A stretch of DNA of 64,000 nucleotides from the NCBI GenBank assembly GCA_018524725.1, contig JAEUWP010000436.1, forward strand, positions 310,001-374,000. Direction: 5' to 3'. Made by a program: the position numbers and the translations under genes. Position 1 is the first letter of the stretch. The number at the start of each line of letters is the position of its first letter. Below are positions 1 to 12,437 of this stretch, one piece after another. The stretch is from Podaxis mareebaensis (lineage: Eukaryota; Basidiomycota; Agaricomycetes; Agaricales; Agaricaceae). The notes under the pieces are model-generated. The model ran no database searches and was not told where the DNA came from. It saw only the letters and a program-made list of their open reading frames with translations.

Positions 1-632
1 TCGGTACCATTCAGACGCATTGCGTTACGCTATAATTAAGGAGAGACCATCAACATTAAAGTTCAGTCTCCACGTGTATTAAAGTCGAAATTGATACTAA
101 CCACGAAGCCGTCGTAAGTCTCCAAGCTAGACTCGTTGACGTTGATGCCGCCGACACCACCAAGACCGCAGGTATTCCAGTCGAAATACCAAATGGTAGT
201 AGTGTTATCCTGAATGGGAACCTGGAGATTGGTGATAGCCTGGAAGTTGCCCGCATCTCGGAAGCCAGAATCGAACCCATTCAATGTCTCGTTGAAGTCA
301 TGGGCGCGCATGCATGGTGCGGCAAAGACTGACTGGATAGCGGTGTGGTTTCCCTGGGTGACTTTTAAAAATATCAGAAAACCGCAAAATAACTTGGGAG
401 AACAGAAAGAGACTCGCAGTTGAAGTAGACAACGTCCCCCTTGCGAGCGGTGACGGTCGGGGGATCGAAGACACCTCCAGGATTTGTCGTGGTATTGCCG
501 CCAACGGTTACGACAATAGTTTTGGCAGATGCGATGCTCAAGAGCGCGAAAAGCTATTAACACGATGAGTAGGAGACACATAAATTCGAAATAGGTTGGG
601 CGTACAGTGAAGACAACGGTTAAGGCGTGCAT
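1..632 (-). CDS. Cupredoxin-like extracellular protein (partial, runs off left edge)
   Basis: Secreted protein of the fungal cupredoxin-like, serine-rich type; such proteins are common in basidiomycete secretomes and their role is mostly unknown. Exons on the minus strand are 553-... in order 606-632, 418-553, 102-361 and 1-29 (cut by the window edge). Joining the first two gives a classic signal peptide of about 19 residues ending IASA. The body has the diagnostic FNFTQGNHT block, then a Cys-containing FDWNTC segment and an FVRNAMRLNGT segment across the last intron. The second intron (362-417) starts with GC (gcgagt) and ends with AG; only this junction restores FNFTQGNHT. The copper-ligand region reads N-T-C where many relatives have N-H-C, so metal binding may be lost. 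The C-terminus lies outside the window. Confidence 0.85.
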
Positions 633-1320
633 TTGGAAGAAAGGTGGAGGGAGAGGTGGGAGTGTGGACAGAGGGGCGAGAAGGGAACGCTGGGAGCTAA
701 AATGCCATCCGGAAAGGATGTCATCGCGTTCCCAAATTTCCTGGACTGAACGTAATTGCGGCACCTCGATTGTGATGTCGATGATTCGTCATGTCATTGT
801 TCATTTTCGCACGCCCAACATCTCCCCATCACGCTCGGTTCTCGCCAGGTTCTCGCCCCGTGCGCACCCCAGTGGATATGTAATGGGTCCTCTCACCCGC
901 ACCCAACGCGAAGCCCGTACATAATGTCTTCCATTCCAGGTTTATTACAAGTATTCACAACATACATTGGTTATAATTCGTTTATATTCGTGTTGCTCCT
1001 CGTCACAGTTCAGATCGACCCCAAAAGCCAAAACGGACATACGGGGTGTTGGTACAGGTGGGATGATATAGATATATGGTATATACAAAAAGTGGTAACC
1101 GTAAACAAAGGCCTCGTAAGACGAGGAAATGAGGGAGAAGACCGTGTCTTCTCTTGCATAACTGGCAGCGGCACAAAGGGGCAGGAAGAAGCTAGAAGAT
1201 GCAGAGGTGATGCGCCGTAGTCAGCGTTCCATTCATAATGTCCATCATCGCGCCACAGGAAAAACTCACCAAATTCGAAATATAAATATAAAGGCAACAT
1301 TCATTCTGCTTCCCCCCTGC
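633..1320. other. Intergenic, 5' side of the cupredoxin-like gene
   Basis: No coding pattern was found on either strand. The stretch lies between the start of the cupredoxin-like gene and the end of the small minus-strand gene, so it should hold the promoter of the former and the terminator of the latter. It contains pyrimidine-rich and AT-rich patches but no motif I can name. Confidence 0.5.
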
Positions 1321-1637
1321 CTACTCGCAAGTCGCTCTGTACCGATCATCAGCATCGATGCACACGGTGACTCGACCGATAAGCGCGATACATACCGGAT
1401 AGACCATTTCGAGCTTGCGCCCTCCCAGTCATCTGCGATCAACCTTGTCCTCGCTCCAGTCATACCCTCCATCTCCGACCATCCCGCCCAGTCCCTCGAA
1501 GGCGCTACTTGGAAGACCTCTTCGCACGGCTTGACTGGTGGAAGGCCAAACCTGAACGGACCCACAACAGACGCGTATAGGTATTGGCTTGTAGGGACGT
1601 GCTTGGCTTTTCCGTTGGCTTTAGCGGTGGAGCTCAT
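1321..1637 (-). CDS. Small hypothetical protein, 85 aa
   Basis: Not recognised. The minus strand reads from an ATG at 1637 through an exon 1396-1637. A good donor (gtatgt) and an acceptor after a CTGAT-type branch site give a second exon 1321-1336 ending in TAG, for 85 residues in frame. The protein starts MSSTAKANGKAK, continues with aromatic and proline-rich stretches (YASVVGPFRFGLPPVK) and a tryptophan-rich part (SRDWAGWSEMEGM). It has no signal peptide or membrane segment that I can see. The opposite strand is also open over this length but has poorer composition. Without the intron the frame runs on to 1266. Coding status is an inference from composition and the clean splice. Confidence 0.45.
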
Positions 1638-3708
1638 GGTGTTCTTGGTCGTGGATGAAGAAGGCGGAAGCTGATTGGAACAAAGATGTGATCTAGGGAA
1701 AAGCAATAATGATTGGCCGGGGGAAGGAACAACAAGACGGGGCAGCGGACCTCGCTGAACTCTGGTTCACTGATTGTGCCCTTTAAGACTACAGAGAAAG
1801 GAGATCCGGAACTAGGACAATAGGATAGGGAGCCTCGAGGTGAGGGGAATCAATGTCCGCACGAGCGATGGGGATGGATCCCTTGGAATAGCCTGGGAGT
1901 CAAAAAGAGGCAACCTCTGTATATAAGGGGCAAGGGAATAGCGGAGCACGAAAGGTTGTTAATTGGTATGGCAAGAATTGAGCGGGGGCGAACAACTCTT
2001 GCTAAAGCTATTCCCTCAGCGCAGGATCCTGTGTGTCTAGATATACTACTGGTGTTCGGCGCTTAACCACAGCAAGCCAGCCGAGAAGATGGCCGTGCGC
2101 TTCTGATCTCATATCACGCATTGTGGCCACGAGGCCATTGGAGAATCACGTATATCCAAGCTGGCTTAACCTGTTATACGCCCTGATGGAGATGCAAGCC
2201 TAATTATTGACATCCCTTTGGCCACCGCTCCATCGGGGGCACCTAATAGCGAAAATCTCATGCTGGCACTCTGGAGGTCTGGATACACCTTGGCTTGCCA
2301 GAGGATTTGGATTTCGGCGTTTGAATCTCACGGGTCGTCTATTGATATCCATACCGACCCTGCCCAGGTCCTAATGGGCTCTCCTGAAAGGGAGCCAGCG
2401 TAGCGCAATTTTGTATGTACTGTATTCGAGCTGTGAAGGCGAATTAAATGTTGTGTGTGAAGTCATCTGAATTCCAATTGATAAGAGCTTATTTTGATCT
2501 CTCGGACCTGGGGCCAATCTACCCCTTTCCCAATTTTAACCATAAACAAATGTAGCTGATCATCAAATGGATAGTGATTGCATACATATGAAACCGGAGT
2601 TCATCCTTTCCCCAGTCGGGAGTGGTTGTACGTATTTAAAAGCATCCGCAACACATGTCCTCTCGTGACTGCCTGGTCGGTTAGGCAAGCGGTAGAGCAC
2701 TGACGTCGATGGCCAAGGAAAAGGGTCCAACTTGGAAGTTTCTGCGATACAAGCCAAGTGGAGCGTGAGTCCGAGATGTTCGTGGGCTAGCGCTTTGGTG
2801 AACGAGGGGTGGCTGTTATTGGTAGAGAGGATCCTTTAATTGGACGTGCTTAATGAGGGAAGCAAAAGAACCACATCAGCCGCTGATCATCAACTTGCCA
2901 AACTCGGGTGGTTGTTCGGCGTCGACCTTGTCCGCAGCCTTTAAAAGGGTTACATGGCTAGGCCAGTGCATTAGTAGTCGATGGTGGCGGTTCTGAAACC
3001 AAGATTTTGGCAAAAATAGCCTCGGCGACCTTGTGATAGGTCGAGAAAAGGAAAGAAGCAGTGTTGTGCTCTGAGAGCGGCGAGGTCGATAGCCTATTCT
3101 TATACATGTCGGGGTCAACGTGTGCACAGCGGGGTAAATGGGACGCACGTGGGCTTACGCCCTGGAGGTCTGTAATAACAACTAGGAACGGCTGCGTAAC
3201 AATGAGTCGGTTTCCAACCACTTCAAGTCCGCCGCAAGCGATTGGCCAAGCAGAATGGAAAGCGTCGGGATTCGGGAGATTGGAGGTTCGGTACAACAAT
3301 ATTCCTGTGTACCAGTAAGCAGTTGCTGGGCCATCACGACACCGTGGAAACGTCCTTCCCAAGGAAGTATTATTATGTAGTAAGCTTAGCTAGCATTGAT
3401 GGTATTTTCCGGCCATTTTCAAAACCGAGATATTGTGTAGTACAGCACTCATCCGAGGCGCCATCAGAAAATTGCCGACAGCGAAATATAAGAACGATCG
3501 AAGCAGCGAGGGCAAAGAGAACGACGACAACACCACGACTGGGCGATCTTGCTCAGAGACAACCACCACCCACATCTCGGCCTTCTCATCGCCGCTGGGC
3601 CAGCCGGGATACCCGCATTCACACCTTAAACATCTGACTGACGAGCGTCGCCATCGTTATAATTCGACTCGCATACCTGCTTCTCGATAACTCAAATCTA
3701 TATTTGAA
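1638..3708. other. Gene-poor intergenic, 2.1 kb
   Basis: Nothing supportable as a gene. Short frames on both strands lack protein-like composition, and no splice chain joins them. A TATA-like stretch (tatataag) sits near 1922. The last 100 bp are the 5' region of the arrestin gene, with AT-rich sequence just before its ATG. Confidence 0.5.
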
Positions 3709-6476
3709 ATGACTCACTCGTCAGATTTGATACCCAAGGGCAAAAACTCGCTGACGATCCGGCTGACCGAGTCCGCGGTGTTTCTGCGCTCAGATAGCTC
3801 TACACACCATCGGGTGCGCACAGAGGATCGGCCTGCATTACTACGTGGCTTGCTGATTTTAAACCTCGCAAAACCCACAAGGATTTCTGGGATAGACGTC
3901 GAACTGGTGGGGAAGGCCGAGGCAGCCTGGCCAGAAGGTAAGCGCCCTTACTCCATCAGCAATTGTGGCCTTTTAATAGCTTGTATCATAGGTATTGGAG
4001 CCCGCAGGGTCGAGGTTACAGAAGAGCACTGCTTTTTCCGTGCCTCGACAACATATTTCGAGGCGGGGAAAACCCACTCCAGGAGGACGGCTTCAATCGG
4101 TCCTGGAGTTGCATATGCTACGGAATATGACTTGAACCACGATGATTGGGAAGAGCTGCACACAACCTCTCTTCGCCACCATCGCCGCGAACGTGAAGAA
4201 GGTACCGACAGCGGGCGAAACCACACCTCGAATGGAGAGTTTCCACCGTCACGTCTCCGACACCCTCGCAATGTCAGCGTAGACGCTTCACACTACCATC
4301 GTCACCATGTTTCGTACCATGAAGAGCATACACTTGACGTCCCACCATACTCCCCATATTCTGTCTCTCCTCACACTCTTTCCCCGCCCCTCTCCTCATC
4401 AGGCCACGGTCCCTCACCCGCTGCGTCACCCAATCATGAATTAAGTCCAGCGCAGAGTTTGGAAGAGTTCCGCGCGGCCTTGAACAGAGAGCGCAATCCC
4501 TTGAGTGAACGCAGCTCGCTAAGTAAGTGTCCTCACTTCCCCAAGCCACCTTTTTGAGCACTGAACCCTCAGTCTCTCTCGTTCACTAGATCCCGCCGCT
4601 GCAGTTTCACCTACTCGTTCACCCTTGCAAAGTCACCGCTCTCCCAATACATCCGTTTCCCGGCGACCCAGTATGGACGATGTCCTGGAAGATGATCCCG
4701 AACAAGTAGGGTCCTCACGAGACGGCCACCAAGGCTCCCGCACCCCACGACTTGCATCTCCCCACCCTGGTGATCGCGATCGCGGGAGAAGGAAGGGTCG
4801 TTTCACGTTAGCAGCTGTTTCAAACGCATTCATGGATGCTGTTCGTTCGAGCTCGCCAATACTTACCCGGTCCCGAGAACGTTCGCGAGATGATTTCGGG
4901 AGTGTTGCGAGAGGTCGCACGACGGAGAAGAGACTTATTGAGAATGTTGTAAGCCCTCGAGCGTCTCTTCACCAAGACGTTGAAGTCGAAGGGTCTAGGT
5001 CGAGGGCAAAGCACCCGAAAGAGAATTTACTGGATAAGGTTGGAGAGATACTGAGACTAGACACGGCGGAACACAAGGAAAGTGGTAGAGACTGGAAGGA
5101 GTTCAAGAAAGGTTCGTTTCAGAGAGCACTCACCCAGCTGTGTGTTGTTGAAGCTCTCCAACAGGTATATACCATTATCCGATATCCTTCCAGATCCCCG
5201 GCAACTCTCCGCCAACGATGTTCTGCGACTTTGGTACCGTAACATGGCGACTACGTGCTCACGTTCATCGACCTGGTGCATTCAGACCCAAATATACCGC
5301 TGAACGTGAAGTTATCGTGGTGTCTTGCCCAACGGAGGACGATACGGAGGACACTGAAAATATCATTGTTGAACGACACTGGGACCAACAAATGCAGTAC
5401 CTCATCGCTATCTCCGGTCGTAGCTTCTACATTGGCGGAACATTGCCCGTGACGTTCACAATGCTTCCCTTGGCAAAGGCCAGTGTGCACAGAGTTGCGG
5501 TGTATTTGGAGGGTACGCGAACTCGTTAGCACCAATTGCTCAGATTCTGACTTTGCTCGACTTAGAGCGTGTTGACTATTATACCGACATGCGCAAAATT
5601 GCACGCACGGATCCGGTCATCCGCTTCGAACTCATTTGCATCCGCAACCAAGGCAAGGACGCACCTCCGATACTCCCTCTCGACTCCGACGATCCCGAAG
5701 CATTCCAAAAATCCCCCTTATACGCGCCTCTCGCCTCTCAATTGGAAAGCGAAGATGATATCTCGGAAACGGCCTCGAGTTTCATGGGACCTGGGCCTTG
5801 GACGTTCCACGTGGACTTGAAGCTCCCACAATCATGCTCAGTGCTGAAACCGACTAATCAGAATAAGCGCGCGGGTATGACCGTTAGCCACTTGCTGAAG
5901 ATTGTAATGAGGATGGAGAGAGGAGACAAGATGCATCTAGACAAGCATGGGAGGAAAAAACTCTTTGATATCGTGGTGCAGACGCCGGTGCATATACTTT
6001 CCGTGAGTCTCCTGGCTTTTCCTCTTTCCTGTAGTTCGAACATAAATTGCTCATGGCGTTATGCATTCTAGTGTCGATGCAATCCTGAATGGATATCCCT
6101 CCCTCGGTACTCCGAGTCAGTTAACAAAACTGAACATGTTACTCGCAGCTGCCCGTGCCGTACCCCACCAGTCTCGAGCACACAGGTCGGGGGCCCCTTT
6201 GCAGGCGCTTCCCGAGCACACTTGGCACTTGAGCGGATGGATTCGCGCGAGTCTACAAACTCAAGCGTATCCGCTGCAGACGATCAACCTGTGAATCCTG
6301 CACTGATGACATCACTAAGGCGGCCACGAATAGATGATCTGGTCGTTGCTAATACGCTGTTCGAGAGGTTGATTTCGGGGCAGGAGAGCGAGATGGGGGA
6401 GACTCCACCCGCGTATGAGGCTGCGTCGCCGAGGCAAGAGCCGTTGCCGAGGGTGACTGTCGTGGATGCAAGTTAG
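3709..6476 (+). CDS. Alpha-arrestin (ART family) with PPxY motif, 824 aa
   Basis: Adaptor that would bring a Rsp5/Nedd4-type ubiquitin ligase to plasma-membrane transporters for endocytosis. Exons 3709-3940, 3992-4522, 4590-5111, 5165-5512, 5566-6002 and 6072-6476 join in frame to 824 residues. The arrestin-N fold starts near residue 12 (SLTIRLTESAVFLRSD, then AWPEGIGARRVEVTEEH). A Ser/Pro-rich low-complexity stretch (about 150-350) interrupts it. The second half carries HRPGAFRPKYTAEREVIVV, GRSFYIGGTLPVTFTMLPL, VDYYTDMRKIARTDP and ILSCRCNPEW, all typical of basidiomycete arrestin-like proteins. A PPAY motif at about residues 802-805 is a canonical WW-domain ligand; a PPYSPY stretch lies near residue 193. 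All introns are 51-69 nt GT-AG. Family assignment is firm; the ligase partner is inferred from the family. Confidence 0.93.
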
Positions 6477-7361
6477 TGGTTCTGATGGTATCCATACTCC
6501 ACTTCCCAGTTTTTTTTGGTTTATCTTTGGTCATTTATTGATTGTTGGATGGTTTATGCTTTTGTCGTTTGGCTTATTATGGGATTCACAGATTACAGAG
6601 GGTCTAATAATTAACACTGTTGTACCGCAAGGTTGTATAAGATACTAATGTACGCAGTGATCTCAAATGGAAATATATCCTATCCCAATTGTATCCACAC
6701 GCATGGTTTGCCTTCAGGTTCGTCCTAGCGGTACGAGCGGCGGTCAATTTCTTTGGCCGGGAAAAAAAAGGGAAGGGAGGAAATAAATGACTCGACGTTC
6801 AAATGCTTGACTGATCAGAATAGCAACCGTCGGGTACGCTCTGCCACGTTCACGGTGCCCTCAAAAGGTTGTCTCGTCACTGTCATCATCTGTTGAAAAC
6901 TTTGCAACGCCGTAACGAAACACCAAAAATCAACATTGGCTGTGTTGTACGTTGTTAACCACCCAAAGGTGATGATCTCAACCATCATGCGTCATGTAGT
7001 ACCTAGATCAATTCTCGAGAATTTACGCACATCTCTTGTATGTTCCAAGTATTTGTACTACATACATCTGATCTCAGTGTTCGCCGCAGTTCCTCTGACA
7101 ACAGCTCCGCGGTTCAGGTCTGCGACCGCAAGCTAGTACGACCACTACAAGGGTCCACCTCCCCCAACGTGAATAGGCCCTCAATATACTGGCGGACGTT
7201 TTCCGAAAACTTTAGCTCACCTCGGAAAGGTAACCGGATTTCCAGATTTCGGTCTGCCGCTTGCTCTCCTATGACGCCTTGCTTTCGCGTCACAGCTCAC
7301 GATGTAATGCTTGGACAAGTGCTCAAATTACTTACCATTGATGAACATCTGTGCTCACGGA
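6477..7361. other. Intergenic between convergent genes
   Basis: This holds the 3' regions of the arrestin gene (from the left) and the membrane-protein gene (from the right). It is AT-rich with poly-T and poly-A runs, as expected of terminators. No coding pattern seen. Confidence 0.5.
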
Positions 7362-10262
7362 CTACACAGATTCTCCGCCTCCGCGAACTGGTTCCGTGTA
7401 CGGAAAAGGCTCATGCCTCGGTGATGTGCTCGGTGTTGCTGTATCATGATCACCCATGAAATCATGGCTGTCATGTGAGGACAAGAGGGTGTGACAATCC
7501 GTCGAACACCTCAGGGCATTTCTAGGAGATTGAGGAGGGTGATTGGCCTCAGGGTCTCGATTTATCGTCTCTCCGACGTCCATCAGATGTTCGCGAAGGA
7601 GTGCGACGATATGCGCCTGCTCCTCAGTCGACAACGCTGCACCATTCGCAAGGGATTGTCGGCTTCCCAGTATGCCATAAATTGATAATGGCTTAATTCC
7701 TAAGCCAAAAAACGGGATTTTGAATTCCAAGGTCAAAAGAAAGATATAACTGTCAATCGTACCGAATAACACAAGGAGTAGAGTGCATCCAAAGGTGATG
7801 GCAAATATGCCATTCAGAAACGTCCAAAAACCGCCGAGGAGGCCAAGACCGCTCAACACCGAGTTTTCTCTATAATCTTGGGTAACTTTATACGTCGAGT
7901 AAAACTTCTGCTGAACAGCGGAAAAGAGGCGGACTGTGGCCACATCTGTAGCGCTGATATTAGGAGGTAGCTTTGGTGCTGGATTTGGTATTATGGCCTC
8001 AAAATGCGGAACAACAAATGTGTTATACTGGGGTGGAGAGTAGGGTAAGGTAATAAGTGACTAGGAGGGAAAAAACCGCGAATGCGTACTTGTTTCCATC
8101 CAAAGGCTGCGGCCCTCGTATTAACAATTTTCCGTCTAACTGAAAGGGATATTGTCGCCAGCAGATGAATTCCAGGAAACAAAGGAAGGGGGAAATCGGC
8201 TTCTTCAGCACCGGTTGCCCTAACATGAACTCCCACAGCTGTTTGAGCTTCCAATGATGATTGGCGTATGGTGAGGTCTGTGTATTTGACCATAATGTTT
8301 ATTTCTGGAAAAAGGACGAAGAATGCTTGGCAGCAAAATGTATTGGCATCCTTGGGTTCCCTGACAGAAAAATGTTTGAACTCACGGATATCAGTGCATA
8401 CGCATGTCTCTATAAATAGTGACTCCGAGTCAAGGTCAGTTTCCGGGTAGGTCTTATTACCTGTCCAATTGCAGGACACTTCGGTTGGCTTTCCAGCTAT
8501 CATCAAGCAATGCCTAGTCAGTGCTCAGCATTCAGTCCGAAATGAAGCACCAGCCTTGGTGTGGGGGAGGACCCAATCCCCAGAGACAGGAAACGTCAAA
8601 CGCGCCCTTCATGGTTGGGTAAGGCTTTGGGAATTGTAAGCATGCTGGACTAGAGGGGAATGGGGAAATAATGACTCACCGAAGCCAAACTGACTGTCCA
8701 ACTTACCCTTGACTCTCCGGATCCTGGAATTTGGATCCAATTTTTTGACACTTCCTTATCAGACATGCGGAAATCCTTCATTGATACCGTTTGGGGATCA
8801 CGAAATGGTTGAAAGATGATGGCGTAAAAAGCCATCAGACCGAAGATGAGCAGGAACCCCCCAGCCACAACACCTCGGATCATCCTGATGGCCGTTGCCT
8901 CCTTGCTAGCAGAGCTGGATTAGCTTTGTGTGCTCAAGACGGATGACTAAACTGTATATGCCTGAACCGCTTTTTAAACATGAACTGGCCAAAAAACAAA
9001 GTTGATGGTGTCCGCCCGTGACCCTTGCCAAAGAACTGTAAGGGCTTGAGTATTGTTCTACCCTTGGTCGAGGAAAGATCCAAAAGCAGGATGGACAAGG
9101 AAATTGCTAGACACGTCATCATAGTGTAGATAGGCGCAAGGAGAACATAAGGTTTGTCCGAGGTCTCATCAGACATAACCAATGTCGTTGCATAGGCATA
9201 ATAGAGACCTATAATCCAAAGTCAATTCACTTGGCAATGGGCAGGGTATTTCAAAACGAATTGGATGCCATTACCAATAGAAAGCTCAATTAATAATGAG
9301 CAGAGTTCACAAAGGTTGGGCCAGTATCTTCCAGACCATTTCCTGTACGTCAGCTATCAGTTGGAGCTCACTGTAAGGGTTGCTCAACGCACGTAAATGT
9401 ATGGCGAATCAATACCTCCATAGAGAGGATGGGAATAACAAAAGGACTAAAAACACTAAAATTTCGGCTTGAGTTGTCCATATACTCTGCAGACTCTACT
9501 CCTGCCACAAAACAGGTGACCCAGGTAATGCTTGTGATGACTGCTGAGACGACCAGCAGCCGGAAGTTTATGACGCGTATGACGAGATACATAGGGAGGA
9601 ATGTTAAGTTAGTGTAGTGCAGCGAGGCATCACGGCTCTATATAGGGAAATTTTTATTCTTTTTAGGTCCTTGATTGATTTACTTTCCATCAGTCAGTCT
9701 GACAGGCATCACATCAGCTCACAGCAGCGCTGCGATACATTAATGATGAGGCCATTGTTCGCGGGAGAGTAAGCAGTATACGCGGTTACCATCAGGTGTG
9801 CTATTGCATAACCAAAGGATACTGCGGACTGTGATCGAGCACCGCGTTACAAATTGTAGAATACCGTCCTTGAATAAGTATCAGTGTTCAGCACGCTCAT
9901 CAAGTTGGTCAAAATTCAACTCACGTATGTATGGTTCGTGAGGCGGGAACACTCGATTAACCGAAGGGCTACACATTCTACATAGTGTTCCACCAATAGA
10001 TCTGACCACTCGTTCCCCTCTCTTGGGTTGATGCTTTTTGGTTGGATCGATTATCCATTTATCCACTACCACATCAACCTCCTCACTCTTGGTTGGTAAG
10101 ACGACACACCTGGAACCTTTTCCTGAATTACTCCGCCATTCGGAGTACTCTGTGAAGTAGCGCAGCACTGCCCAAGTAATCACCTCCAGCAACAATCAGA
10201 TTGTGTCTGGTCCACCAAGGCTGAAAGCTTCCCTTGTGGTTGTAAAAAGACATGGTCGCCAT
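7362..10262 (-). CDS. Large multi-span membrane protein, uncharacterised agaricomycete family
   Basis: No function is known to me; the C-terminal block resembles an agaricomycete-specific family of integral membrane proteins. My minus-strand exons are 9925-10262, 9813-9868, 9416-9637, 9275-9353, 8953-9208, 8707-8905, 8573-8624, 8461-8496, 8090-8409, 7763-8027 and 7362-7699. From 9868 down they join in consistent phase. Hydrophobic spans include MYLVIRVINFRLLVVSAVI, PYVLLAPIYTMMTCLAISL and GGFLLIFGLMAFYAIIF. The C-terminal part has a Cys-rich ectodomain, then QYNTFVVPHFEAIIPNP, a GGFWTFLNGIFAITFG span and KPLSIYGILG. The first exon has a problem: the hydrophobic N-terminal span needs a +1 shift near 10190, or a 34-nt intron (see findings). 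Join 9925/9868 and the donor at 8952 (gtttag) are the weaker splices. Confidence 0.7.
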
Positions 10263-10817
10263 GATACACCGATTCCAATCTCAGCTTGAAGTTGGTCCCT
10301 ATTCGTGATATTTAGAGTACGCGATGGATACATACATCAGAAAGGCGTACTAGTGAGTCAGCCGCGAACAATGACCTATTTCGACAACACCATAATGTTG
10401 GAGGCAATGGATTCAGTCCAAACACGCCTCCGTCCCTGTTTATGCACTCTGGTGGTCTCTGTCGCATGTATCTTGCTTGTTTGCTATGGCGGCATGTCCG
10501 CGTCTTAGCAGTTAATGTACTTGTAGCGGTATGGAAATGCAGAATACAACAACAACGCGGCGGCACATGTACGCCTCGACGAGTCCCTACGACACATACA
10601 CGAGCATAACAACCGCTGTCCGACCTTGATCGCACTGAATTTGGTCCTTCACTTATTCTTCCGTAGTCATTAACTTTTGGTTGGAAGTAATAGCAAATGT
10701 TGTACAAGATTGTATCAGACTCTCATATACAGACTTGGTATATTATAAATATCTCGCACACCGAAGCACAGGATCCAACCCGGTAATGTAGGACTAACAC
10801 ATGACGATTTTTTTTTT
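10263..10817. other. Intergenic upstream of the membrane-protein gene
   Basis: This lies between the start of the membrane-protein gene and the stop of the YRPG-repeat gene. No coding pattern is seen. It should contain the promoter of the former and the terminator of the latter; an A/T-rich run adjoins the stop near 10810-10817. Confidence 0.45.
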
Positions 10818-12437
10818 TCAATCGTACTATGGACAATCAGCTCATCTTGATTTGAGAGGAGGAAGAAACAGATCACCTTGGGCATTTGGTCTTGCATCCT
10901 ACTCAATTGTTCCTGCGCCGCATATCTCTGCTTAAAACTAGCCGAAATAGGTTTCACCGATGGATGATTGGGATCTCCAGGTCGATAATACTTCATCCGT
11001 TGTGCTGAAGACTCTCTCTGCGCCCTTTTCTCCGCTGCTTTCGCACCGAGACTTCGGTCGTAGTACTCGCTTTTATCCCCTTGTTTATTCGCTGGAACCT
11101 CTGTTACGCTGCTCGTCGCACCGGGATCGGGGTGTCCATTGTTTGATCCTTGAACCCAGCTCGGGTTCATATTGGTTGAAGGATCAGGCTCGGATTGATC
11201 ACCATGCCCCTGCTTTGGGGGTTGGGCTGTGGCGGTTTGTCCTTTCCCATAGCGCTGCGTAAAAAATTCTGCAGGAATAGGTTTGTGGGCCGGATGTTCC
11301 GGCTCTCTAGAGCGGAAGAAACGTCGGTCATCTGCTCTTGGTTGTTGAAGCTGTGGTTGTGGTCGTGGTTGTGGTTGCGTTGTTGGCTGTCTCGAGTGCC
11401 GTAGCTGCAAGTGATCATGCGACTGTGGATAAGACCGGCGGCGTGGCTGAGTCTGAGATTGGAGGCATGCTTGGCCCAAAGGCTGAGGCTGGGGTTGCGA
11501 TTGAGGGGTTGATCGGGGGAATGACTGAGATTGAGGCTGCGGTTGAGATTGAGAGGTCGGTTGGAGAAGTGACTGAGGTTGAGCCTGAGGTTGATAGTGG
11601 GGCTGGGACTGTGCCTGGTGGTGTGGTCCGGATTGAGGGGGCTGCCAATATACTTGAGGCTGCTGGTGCGGTTGTCGCGAGTCTCGCTCCATTCTTGACG
11701 AGTGCTGGCGCTGATGTCGGTGGGTATGTGTTTGCTCTCGATCGGTAGCATATTCTACATCGTGGGGCTGAGGGTGAACAGTGTTCGGCCCACCTGAGCG
11801 GTAGTAGCGGTCTGCATTTTCTGGTTGTGCACGCCGGGGATATGATCCTCCTGGCGTGTGTCTTGCTTGCCGTGCGCGTGGCTCATATCCTAGATGGAAC
11901 TCTGGCTGTGAACGCAACTCGAGTTGGCGCTGTGAGCGCGACCGCCCTCGTGGTTCCTCCGGTGCTTGGGAGCATGGCACTGGTTCTGACTTTGGTAGAG
12001 CAGGTGGATGTCCGTGTATCCCGGGGTGACGTGGGTCGGGGGTATGGAATCTGTTGCTGCGATAACTTGGATATTCGTGAGAGGACCGATCGGTATACGC
12101 CATAGGATAATCGGTGACAGGTGCTTCCTACGACCCTACTTCTGAAAGCAGACCTTACGACAGAAGAGGGGGGTGTGCCTACCGAATCGTAATGTCTATG
12201 GTATCGACTCGTCGTGCCCCCATTTACAAGGTCTGGGCTACGCGGTTTCCGTTCTTCCTGCTGTTTTCCTCCTTTCTTCCCTTTCTTGGGCTTGAGGAAG
12301 CCGAACCCAAGCTTCAACTTGTGCGCCGGCTTGGAGTTTTCATCTTCTTCCTCGTCTGGTGCCCTGAGCTCCGCATAAGTTTGCTTGCTGAGGTGAATGC
12401 TGTCATCAATGTACCTTTTACTAGGTCGAGCACCCAT
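10818..12437 (-). CDS. YRPG-repeat protein A, predicted N-myristoylated, 504 aa
   Basis: Not recognised; paralogue of the next gene upstream. Exons 12183-12437, 10877-12127 and 10818-10826 join in phase 0 to 504 residues. The start MGARPSKR fits the N-myristoylation pattern (Gly2, Ser6, basic 7-8), which would place it on membranes. A basic block KLKLGFGFLKPKKGKKGGK follows near residue 45. The middle (about 160-340) is a long Gln/Pro/Ser low-complexity stretch of QPQSQ units. Two copies of a motif of the form [FY]-[FY]-R-x3-P-x-H-P-x3-P-x5-F-x2-RY end the protein: RFFRSREPEHPAHKP near 354 and KYYRPGDPNHPSVKP near 462. The last exon is only 9 nt and encodes Tyr-Asp-stop. It is likely disordered apart from the repeats; no enzymatic motif was seen. 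Confidence 0.72.

Noticed and set aside
1207..1674. 155-codon plus-strand frame
   Set aside because: Composition is poor and it overlaps the better minus-strand small gene.
4274..4561. Minus-strand frame across the arrestin gene
   Set aside because: Shadow of the Ser/Pro-rich insert of the arrestin on the opposite strand.
11338..11748. Plus-strand open frame rich in Val over the Gln/Pro tract
   Set aside because: It is the antisense shadow of the QPQSQ repeat of YRPG protein A.
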